Of a DNA stretch of 6,252 nt, positions 1 through 5,365 are shown in pieces; the first letter of the stretch is position 1; each line of letters opens with the position of its first letter. Source of the DNA: Chitinophagaceae bacterium. GTDB lineage: Bacteria; Bacteroidota; Bacteroidia; Chitinophagales; Chitinophagaceae. Below the pieces are notes generated by a model that searched no databases, was not told the DNA's origin, and saw only the letters and a list, made by a program, of their open reading frames with translations. The position numbers and the translations under genes are program-made. Where the stretch lies: NCBI GenBank assembly GCA_947463755.1, contig CANHUK010000101.1, forward strand, positions 1 through 6,252, read 5' to 3'.

Positions 1-675
1 CCCGGTGGCTACGGACAGGATCATTTCGACTACGGCAACGATGCGATCCGGAGATCCGTCGATGACAGCGCCCGCAGACTGGGCGTGGATCATTTCGATA
101 TCCTTTATCTGCATGATATCGAATACGGCGATCGCCGCCATACCGAATGGGCCCTGCAAGAAGGCATCGAGACGCTCCAACGGCTGAAACAGGAAGGTCG
201 GATCTCCGCCTTCGGCATCGGCATGTACCCGCCGGACCTTTGGGAACAGGTGCTGAAGACCGTACCCATCGATGTCGGACTGTCGCATAATATCTGCTGC
301 CTGCATGACGATCGCCTGGAGCAATTGCTGCCCATCGCCCTGGAAAAGGGTATCGGCATGATCAATGCTTCCCCCTTCGCCTCCGGACTGCTCACAGGAC
401 GCAACGCACCCGACTGGCATCCTGCCACCCCCGAACAACGAAGGGTTTTCGCTGAAGCCGCCGGCTGGTGCAGAATCCAGGGTACCGACATCGCCAAACT
501 GGCCCTGCAATGGTCCGCCAGTCGCGAAGGCATCCCAACCACCATGTTCAGCAGTGCGGATCCCGCAGCGGTTCGCCGCAACGTCGCCTGGGTGGAAGAA
601 ATACCTGATATGGAGATGATCCGTGCCGTGCAACGCCTGCTCACCCCCGTCAAGAACCAAACCTGGAGATACTGA
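1..675 (+). CDS. Aldo/keto reductase, probable L-fucose/L-galactose-type dehydrogenase (5' partial)
   Basis: The reading frame is open from the first base of the window, so the gene starts upstream. The 224 visible residues are about two thirds of a typical 310-340-residue aldo/keto reductase. Residues 11-41 (YGNDAIRRSVDDS, then DILYLHDIE) resemble plant L-galactose dehydrogenase and bacterial L-fucose dehydrogenases. His38 in LHDIE is the expected catalytic-tetrad His. The tetrad Asp and Tyr lie outside the window, and by alignment from memory the Lys falls just before the first codon (K-P-G-G-Y-G). INASPFASGLL (about 121-131) and LALQWS (167-172) match the C-terminal barrel strands near the NAD(P) site. 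Family members oxidise the sugar C1 hydroxyl to the 1,5-lactone with NAD(P)+ in the cytoplasm. The lactonase gene follows after 2 nt, so the product would pass directly to the next step. L-fucose is inferred from the neighbours; L-galactose, D-arabinose or L-rhamnose cannot be excluded. Confidence 0.85.
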   Translation, partial: PGGYGQDHFDYGNDAIRRSVDDSARRLGVDHFDILYLHDIEYGDRRHTEWALQEGIETLQRLKQEGRISAFGIGMYPPDLWEQVLKTVPIDVGLSHNICCLHDDRLEQLLPIALEKGIGMINASPFASGLLTGRNAPDWHPATPEQRRVFAEAAGWCRIQGTDIAKLALQWSASREGIPTTMFSSADPAAVRRNVAWVEEIPDMEMIRAVQRLLTPVKNQTWRY

Positions 676-677
676 CC

Positions 678-1511
678 ATGCGCATCGACAGCCACCAGCA
701 TTTCTGGTCATACAATGCGACAGACTACGTCTGGATGACCGAGGCACACCAACCCCTGCGCCGGGATTTCCTGCCGGCCGACCTGCATCCCCTGCTCGAC
801 CGGGCCGGCATCGACGGAACCATCGCCGTGCAGGCCCGGCAGATGATCCGGGAGACGGAATGGCTGCTGGGTCTGGCCGATCAGGATCCCCGCATCCTGG
901 GGGTCGTCGGGTGGCTGCCGCTTTCCGAACCGACCCTCCCCGACCTGCTTGCCGAATGGGCAGAACGCCCGAAGATCGTGGGCTTCCGGCATGTGGTGCA
1001 TGACGAACCGGATCCGGATTTCATCCTCCGGCCGGATTTCAACCGCGGCGTCAGCGCCCTGGCCAAATACAGACGCTGCTACGACATCCTCATCTTTGCC
1101 CGGCATCTGCCACAGACCCTCCGGTTTGCCGACATGCATGAAGATCTCACCCTGATCGTCGATCACATCGCGAAACCGGCCATTCGCCGAGCCGTCTTCG
1201 ACCAGCCGTGGGCCGATGGCATCCGCGAACTTGCCCGCAGACCCCATGTGCATTGTAAGCTGTCCGGGATGATGACGGAAGTACACGATCCCGTCTGGGA
1301 TATCGATACCATGCGGCCTTATGTGGACACCATACTCGAAGCATTCGGTCCCGAGCGGATCATGTTCGGATCCGACTGGCCCGTCAGCCTGCTCGGAGGA
1401 CAATACCAGCACTGGGTGGATACGGTTGCAGCACTTACCTCCACGCTTTCCCAAACTGAACAACAAGCCATCATGGGGGGCACGGCCGCCAGATGCTATC
1501 TGGGCCGTTGA
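678..1511 (+). CDS. Sugar lactonase of the amidohydrolase superfamily (L-fuconolactonase-like, COG3618)
   Basis: This complete 277-residue protein has the usual length for COG3618 amidohydrolase-2 enzymes. Near the N-terminus IDSHQHFW carries the HxH pair (His6, His8). GWLPL (about 79-83) ends an early barrel strand, VDHIAKP (161-167) supplies a conserved His163, KLSG (194-197) follows, and FGSDWPV (230-236) carries the conserved catalytic Asp233. No signal peptide is visible, so it is cytoplasmic. Characterised relatives hydrolyse L-fucono-1,5-lactone, L-rhamnono-lactone or related sugar lactones to the free aldonate. The ATG lies 2 nt after the dehydrogenase stop, with GGAG at 665-668 nine nt upstream, and the HxH motif sits at the correct distance from this start. 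The tight spacing indicates one operon and probable translational coupling. Substrate assignment to fuconolactone rests on the adjacent dehydrogenase and mutarotase; rhamnonolactone or galactonolactone are alternatives. Confidence 0.88.
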   Translation: MRIDSHQHFWSYNATDYVWMTEAHQPLRRDFLPADLHPLLDRAGIDGTIAVQARQMIRETEWLLGLADQDPRILGVVGWLPLSEPTLPDLLAEWAERPKIVGFRHVVHDEPDPDFILRPDFNRGVSALAKYRRCYDILIFARHLPQTLRFADMHEDLTLIVDHIAKPAIRRAVFDQPWADGIRELARRPHVHCKLSGMMTEVHDPVWDIDTMRPYVDTILEAFGPERIMFGSDWPVSLLGGQYQHWVDTVAALTSTLSQTEQQAIMGGTAARCYLGR

Positions 1512-1567
1512 TCTGCCGAATGCTGGTGTCCCCGAACCAACAAAAGAATATAATCAATTTTCACGAC

Positions 1568-1933
1568 ATGGACAATGATATCCGTCGTATCTCACACCCA
1601 GCAACACCGCTACGTTTCGGCATGGTCAACCGCATCCGGCCGGAGGCCCTGGACAGCTACCTGGCCCTTCATGCTGATGGGCATCCCGGTGTGCGTGACC
1701 TCCTCGTCCGGTATCATATCTTTAATTTCAACATCTTCCTGCAGCGCATCGGCGAAGATTGGTTCGAATTCGCCTATTACGAATACACCGGATCGGATCA
1801 TGCCGCCGACATGGCCGCTCTTGCCGCAGAGCCTCGCAATATCCAATGGCTGGCCAACTGCGATCCGATGCAGCAACCCTTGGAGGGTCAGACGGGGTGG
1901 ACCGTGATGGAGCAGATCTATTTCAATCCCTGA
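1568..1933 (+). CDS. L-rhamnose/L-fucose mutarotase family protein (RhaM, DUF718)
   Basis: From the ATG at 1568 the protein has 121 residues. The RhaM-like domain starts at RFGMV (16-20), and its two ends resemble the family (RFGMV...RPEALDSYLALH and MEQIYFNP). Tyr31 and His35 have the same four-residue spacing as the active-site Tyr18 and His22 of E. coli RhaM. YYEYTGSDHAADMAAL (70-85) and the C-terminal strand also match. These enzymes interconvert alpha and beta anomers of L-rhamnose or L-fucose, supplying the anomer used by the next enzyme. The frame is open back to 1493, overlapping the lactonase end, but an ATG at 1568 leaves a 56-nt gap and a normal-length protein. The internal ATG at 1622 would cut into the domain. 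No Shine-Dalgarno is seen; the leader is A/T-rich. Two aromatic positions differ from RhaM: His39 where RhaM has Trp26, and Leu95 where a WW pair is usual. Confidence 0.85.
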   Translation: MDNDIRRISHPATPLRFGMVNRIRPEALDSYLALHADGHPGVRDLLVRYHIFNFNIFLQRIGEDWFEFAYYEYTGSDHAADMAALAAEPRNIQWLANCDPMQQPLEGQTGWTVMEQIYFNP

Positions 1934-2051
1934 TCCGGGGCATCGTCGTTATTCAAGCGCAGGCGCGAGCTGGATGGATGATTTTTCACCCATCGACAAA
2001 GCCGGCGATTCCGTAACTTCCGTACGGATACAAAACCCGCCAGCCGCCATC
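1934..2051 (+). other. 118-nt spacer before the first sulfatase
   Basis: The stretch between the mutarotase stop and the sulfatase ATG has no convincing hairpin-plus-T terminator and no strong promoter that I can see. An in-frame ATG at 1974 would add 26 residues of non-hydrophobic sequence in front of the signal peptide, so it is not used here as the start. Without a visible terminator, read-through from the sugar-oxidation genes into the sulfatase is plausible but unproven. Confidence 0.5.
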
Positions 2052-3503
2052 ATGAAAACCGTCTGCTCCGCCCTTCTGGCCCTCTGTTGCCTCAGCCTGA
2101 CCGCCTATACGCCTGCGCCCCCAACCGCTAAACCCAATATCATCCTCATTTTTATGGATGACCTGGGCTATGGCGACCTCTCCTGCTACGGCGCGCTGGA
2201 CTACCGCACCCCCAACCTCGACCGAATGGCCGGTGAAGGCATGCGCTTCACCAACTTCGTGTCCGCACAGGCGGTCTGCAGCGCTTCCCGCGCGGGATTG
2301 ATGACGGGATGCTATCCCAACAGGGTCGGGATCTCCGGCGCACTGTTTCCCGGCGCAAAGGTGGGACTGGCACCGGAGGAAGAAACGATCGCCGATCTGC
2401 TCAAAGCTCGTGGATATGCCACCGGCGCCTTCGGAAAATGGCACCTGGGCGATGCTCCGGCCTTCCTGCCCACCCGTCAGGGCTTTGACGAATACCTCGG
2501 GATCCCCTATTCCAATGATATGTGGCCCATGCAGTATGACGGCAACCCCGCCAAGGAAGGCACGCCCAAGGCCAAAGTACCGCCCCTGCCCATTTATCGC
2601 AACGAGCGGATCGTAGATACCATCAACAACCTGGAAGAACAGGCTACCCTCACCGGACGATACACCGATGCAGCCATCGCCTTCATCAAGAAAAACAGGA
2701 ACAAGCCTTTCTTTGCTTATATCCCGCATAACATGCCGCACGTGCCCATCAATGCATCCCCGGCATTTCGCGGAAAAAGCAAACAGGGATTGTTCGGAGA
2801 TGTGATCATGGAGGTCGACCATAACGTCGGTCGCATCTTCAGTACCCTGAAAGAATTGGGCATCGACAAGAATACCCTGGTGATCTTCACGAGCGATAAT
2901 GGCCCCTGGCTGAACTACGGGCACCACGCGGGCTCCAGCGGAGGTCTGCGCGAAGGCAAGGGCACCTCCTTCGAAGGCGGACAGCGGGTCCCCTGCCTCG
3001 TACGCTGGCCTGGGGTTGTACCTGCCGGGATCGTCGCCAACCAGCTCGCCTCCACCATTGATGTGCTGCCTTCCGTTGTCAGCCTCACCGGTGCTGCCAT
3101 GCCGCAACGCAAGATCGACGGCGTGGACATCAGCGCTGTCTGGAAGGGGGACATGACCGCCAGCCCGCGCCGCACCTTCTGGTACTACTATCGGAAGAAC
3201 AATCTGGAAGCCGTCCGCTACGACAACTGGAAGCTCGTATTTGAACACCCTGCAAGGTCATACCTCGGACAGGCGCCCGGCTTCGAAGGATTTCCCGGCA
3301 AGGCGCCCGAAAATATTTCCGTGGCTGTCGGACTCTATGACCTCCGGCGCGACCCCGCCGAGCAGTATGATGTAAAGGAACAGTATCCGGACATCTTCCA
3401 GAAACTGATCGCCATCGGTGACGAGGCCCGAAAGGAACTCGGAGATGATCTGAAGGAGGTAAAAGGCTCAGCTAACAGACCCTCCGGCCGGATCCCCGAC
3501 TGA
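2052..3503 (+). CDS. Secreted S1-family sulfatase (arylsulfatase A-like, formylglycine type)
   Basis: The protein has 483 residues from the ATG at 2052, chosen because a short basic N-terminus and hydrophobic core (about 3-19) form a signal peptide. Cleavage near LTA|YTP is likely. IFMDDLGYGD (33-42) supplies the metal-binding Asp pair 36/37. CSASR at 76-80, followed by AGLMTG, is the sulfatase signature, with Cys76 the residue converted to formylglycine. GKWHLG (128-133), HNMPH (226-230), SDNG (281-284) and Lys303 in LREGKG correspond to the sulfate- and metal-site Lys, His, Asp/Asn and Lys of arylsulfatase A. The C-terminal subdomain with YDLRRDPAEQYD (429-440) is typical. It would hydrolyse a sulfate ester, probably on a glycan, in the periplasm or at the surface, after maturation by FGE or an anaerobic radical-SAM maturase not seen here. 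It lies downstream of deoxysugar-oxidation genes. The S1 subfamily and the exact sulfated sugar cannot be assigned by eye. Confidence 0.93.
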   Translation: MKTVCSALLALCCLSLTAYTPAPPTAKPNIILIFMDDLGYGDLSCYGALDYRTPNLDRMAGEGMRFTNFVSAQAVCSASRAGLMTGCYPNRVGISGALFPGAKVGLAPEEETIADLLKARGYATGAFGKWHLGDAPAFLPTRQGFDEYLGIPYSNDMWPMQYDGNPAKEGTPKAKVPPLPIYRNERIVDTINNLEEQATLTGRYTDAAIAFIKKNRNKPFFAYIPHNMPHVPINASPAFRGKSKQGLFGDVIMEVDHNVGRIFSTLKELGIDKNTLVIFTSDNGPWLNYGHHAGSSGGLREGKGTSFEGGQRVPCLVRWPGVVPAGIVANQLASTIDVLPSVVSLTGAAMPQRKIDGVDISAVWKGDMTASPRRTFWYYYRKNNLEAVRYDNWKLVFEHPARSYLGQAPGFEGFPGKAPENISVAVGLYDLRRDPAEQYDVKEQYPDIFQKLIAIGDEARKELGDDLKEVKGSANRPSGRIPD

Positions 3504-3506
3504 TCA
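3501..3506. other. Abutting convergent stop codons (TGATCA)
   Basis: The plus-strand sulfatase ends in TGA at 3501-3503. The minus-strand sulfatase ends in TGA read from 3506 to 3504. The six bases form a palindrome with no intergenic nucleotide, so neither gene has its own terminator between them and any 3' transcript extension is antisense to the opposite gene. A 10-bp palindrome, TCCGGCCGGA (3483-3492), lies inside the plus-strand gene just before this junction, but it has no following T tract. Confidence 0.9.
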
Positions 3507-4991
3507 TTTCTTCGGATCGATGAATTCCCACTCCAGGATGTGCGGATGCTGGTGCTGCTGTTCCGCGATCCTGCGCATTCGCTCGATGATCTCCGGATGT
3601 GCGGCCGCAACATCACTTTTCTCGCTGGGATCCGCATCCAGGTCATAGAGCTGCCAGGGCGCATTCCTGTCCTTTCGGACATTGACGCGCACGCCCTTCC
3701 AGCGTCCGATGCGCACGGCGATCTGCCCGCCCTTTTCAGGATATTCGAAATAGAGGAACTCATGGGTCTTTTGTCGGTTATGCATGCCCGTTAGTTCGGG
3801 CAGCAAAGAGATGCCATCCGTGACGGGCACCTTTGAACCGGTGATCTCTGCCAGCGTGGGCAAAATATCGTACTGCGCCGAGATGTGATCACTGGTCTTT
3901 CCTGCCGGGATCCGTCCCGGCCAGCGGGCGATGAGCGGCACGCGGATGCCGCCTTCATAGATGTCCATCTTCAGTCCGCGTAACTCACCGGAACCCTTGA
4001 AGAAATCCGGTTGCACACCGCCAATGTTGAAGGTGTTCCCATTGTCACTCGAAAACATGATGATCGTATTCCGATCCAATCCCAGTGCTTTGATCTTATC
4101 CATGATCATGCCCACCTGCGCATCGAGATAGCTGATCATGGCGGCGTAGGTAGAGAGTGGATGCATCACCGGGGCATAGCTCTTTCCGCCGTAGTAGGGT
4201 TTCTCCTCAAATTTTCCTTCATACATTTTGCGGAAATCTTCCGGTACCTGTAAGGAGAGATGCGGCAGGGTAGAGGCGAAATACAGGAAGAATGGTTTGG
4301 ATCTGTGTTGATCGATGAAGGCGAGGGCTTTTTCTCCCATCTTCTCCGGCGCGAAATCTTTCCCCCTGAATACTTCAAAATCTGCAGCCGTAGCACTGCG
4401 CGGATCCAGGGTTTGATGCACATAAACATATTTATTCTCGAGCGGCACCTTTACATCATTTTCCCATAAATGTGTCGGATAATGGTTATGCGGCTGTTTC
4501 TGATCGAGGTATCCATAGTAGTAATCAAATCCCTGAAGCAGCGGACTTCCGGTGGTGCCGGGCATACCCATGCCCCATTTTCCGACGAGTGCCGTGGCAT
4601 ATCCCTGTCCTTTGAGCATGCGTGGAATGGTGAAGGCACCTTCATAGAGAGGCATCTGACCGCCTTCCTGATCGTCCTCGAAACCTCCCATCTCATAATT
4701 TCCGCGGATGTATGAATGTCCGGAATGTTTACCGGTCATCAGCATGCAACGCGAAGGTGCACATACCGGTGCACCGCTGTAATGACGCGTGAATTTTATG
4801 CCTTCCGCTGCCAGCCTGTCGATATGGGGCGTGCGGATGAGCCGCTGGCCGTAAGTGCCCAGTTCGGCATGGCCGAGGTCATCGGCAAAAATGTAAATGA
4901 TGTTGGGGGGAGGATTGTCCTTCGACTGTGCGACATGCACATCAGAAAAAATCAGGCAGAGCAGCAGGATGATCAGCGGGAATCTTTTCAT
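3504..4991 (-). CDS. Secreted S1-family sulfatase, second copy from a different subfamily
   Basis: The protein has 495 residues from the start at 4991, chosen because KR followed by a hydrophobic run (about 4-16) makes a good signal peptide, with cleavage plausible near HVA|QS. A start at 5021 would add ten residues ahead of it. IFADDLGHAE (34-43) gives the metal-site Asp37/38. CAPSR (77-81) then CMLMTG is the canonical formylglycine signature. Lys138 in GKWGMG, His244 in STLPH, Asp316/Asn317 in SSDNG and Lys341 in LRGLK complete the expected active site. Gly140 replaces the His of GKWH seen in the other sulfatase. The QLYDLDADPSEKSD segment (447-460) is the usual C-terminal element. It is clearly not a recent duplicate of the plus-strand sulfatase, as only core motifs are shared. 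Its stop codon directly abuts the other sulfatase's stop. It is probably exported and acts on a sulfated carbohydrate; the target is unknown. Confidence 0.93.
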   Translation of the reverse strand: MKRFPLIILLLCLIFSDVHVAQSKDNPPPNIIYIFADDLGHAELGTYGQRLIRTPHIDRLAAEGIKFTRHYSGAPVCAPSRCMLMTGKHSGHSYIRGNYEMGGFEDDQEGGQMPLYEGAFTIPRMLKGQGYATALVGKWGMGMPGTTGSPLLQGFDYYYGYLDQKQPHNHYPTHLWENDVKVPLENKYVYVHQTLDPRSATAADFEVFRGKDFAPEKMGEKALAFIDQHRSKPFFLYFASTLPHLSLQVPEDFRKMYEGKFEEKPYYGGKSYAPVMHPLSTYAAMISYLDAQVGMIMDKIKALGLDRNTIIMFSSDNGNTFNIGGVQPDFFKGSGELRGLKMDIYEGGIRVPLIARWPGRIPAGKTSDHISAQYDILPTLAEITGSKVPVTDGISLLPELTGMHNRQKTHEFLYFEYPEKGGQIAVRIGRWKGVRVNVRKDRNAPWQLYDLDADPSEKSDVAAAHPEIIERMRRIAEQQHQHPHILEWEFIDPKK

Positions 4992-5001
4992 GTCCGGGAG
5001 T

Positions 5002-5021
5002 TTGCAGGGTGTGGTCTGCAA
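5002..5021 (-). repeat. Short inverted repeat before the minus-strand sulfatase start
   Basis: TTGCAG and CTGCAA form a perfect 6-bp stem with an 8-nt loop, ending 10 nt upstream of the chosen ATG. On the minus strand the hairpin also covers the alternative in-frame ATG at 5021. It has no T tract, so it is not a normal intrinsic terminator. It might affect translation initiation, but a 6-bp repeat can occur by chance. Confidence 0.3.
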
Positions 5022-5064
5022 TATAAGCTACCGGTCCGCTGTAACCTCCGAAAAATGCCGGCAC

Positions 5065-5262
5065 TTATTCGAATTCCAGCTCGTTCTGGAAATATTCCCA
5101 GCTGTGATGTACTGATTCGAAACGGGGTTTCTGCGTCTTGCTGGTATTCGCCGTGGAAGAGACTCCCATCGGCTTGACGCCGGTTGACTTTGTCGTGTCT
5201 CGTTCAACTGGCGTGGTTAAGGGCCTGTCGTAGTCTGTCTGAATGGGTATTTGGGCGATCAT
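5065..5262 (-). CDS. Small hypothetical protein, 65 residues
   Basis: An ATG-initiated frame encodes a soluble, polar protein rich in Thr, Ser and Pro in its first two thirds and ending in an aromatic, acidic tail (HHSWEYFQNELEFE). I do not recognise the family. There is no signal peptide, membrane segment or cysteine. It lies between the GH18 gene and the second sulfatase on the same strand, 73 nt before the sulfatase start, and begins right after an AT-rich spacer, where a promoter would be expected. Its GC level resembles coding DNA rather than the spacer. The opposite strand also has overlapping open frames (4716-5177 and 4897-5115), which weakens the case. It could be a real lineage-specific small gene or a chance ORF. 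Confidence 0.4.
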   Translation of the reverse strand: MIAQIPIQTDYDRPLTTPVERDTTKSTGVKPMGVSSTANTSKTQKPRFESVHHSWEYFQNELEFE

Positions 5263-5365
5263 GTGCAGTCGTTATTATAATATCAACGCATCACCACCTA
5301 TAATGTTTAAAAAATAACCGATAATGATTAAACAATAATTTTAAATATTAAAATAAAGAGATATG
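5263..5365. promoter_or_regulatory. AT-rich intergenic spacer with two inverted repeats
   Basis: This gap between the GH18 stop and the small ORF has 24 G/C of 103 bases by hand count, and only 8 of 60 between 5301 and 5360, against GC-rich genes on both sides. It holds TGTTTAA (5304-5310) paired with TTAAACA (5328-5334), a 7-bp arm separated by 17 nt. It also holds a perfect AT-only inverted repeat, ATTTTAA-ATA-TTAAAAT (5338-5354). TATAAT occurs on both strands around 5274-5281. The composition and position suggest a promoter for the minus-strand small ORF and sulfatase, and perhaps the 3' end of the GH18 transcript. No clean Bacteroidota -33/-7 pair could be fixed. Confidence 0.45.
5338..5354 (-). 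repeat. AT-only perfect inverted repeat after the GH18 stop
   Basis: Two 7-bp arms (ATTTTAA and TTAAAAT) flank a 3-nt loop, beginning 11 nt past the GH18 stop on the minus strand. The stem contains no G or C and would be unstable as an RNA hairpin, so it is at best a weak terminator. It could equally be an operator half-site pair or a chance palindrome in AT-rich DNA. Confidence 0.3.

Noticed and set aside
105..701. 198-codon minus-strand frame opposite the aldo/keto reductase
   Set aside because: The plus strand encodes a clear aldo/keto reductase; the antisense translation is rich in Ser, Arg and Cys with no domain.
708..1466. 252-codon minus-strand frame opposite the lactonase
   Set aside because: It is fully antisense to a gene with clear family motifs, and its translation is low-complexity and unlike known proteins.
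1974..2051. Upstream in-frame ATG as the start of the plus-strand sulfatase
   Set aside because: It would put 26 polar residues before the signal peptide; the ATG at 2052 gives a normal secreted sulfatase N-terminus.
1986..3248. 420-codon open frame on the minus strand opposite the plus-strand sulfatase
   Set aside because: The plus-strand frame has full sulfatase motifs. The antisense product shows no recognisable domain and is a by-product of GC-rich codon use.
3483..3492. Palindrome TCCGGCCGGA as a bidirectional terminator
   Set aside because: It lies inside the coding sequence, has no loop or T tract on either side, and is short enough to arise by chance in GC-rich DNA.
4716..5177. 153-codon plus-strand frame overlapping the sulfatase 5' end and the small ORF
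   Set aside because: Most of it is antisense to the sulfatase N-terminus, including the CAPSR region's flank, and it has no recognisable domain.
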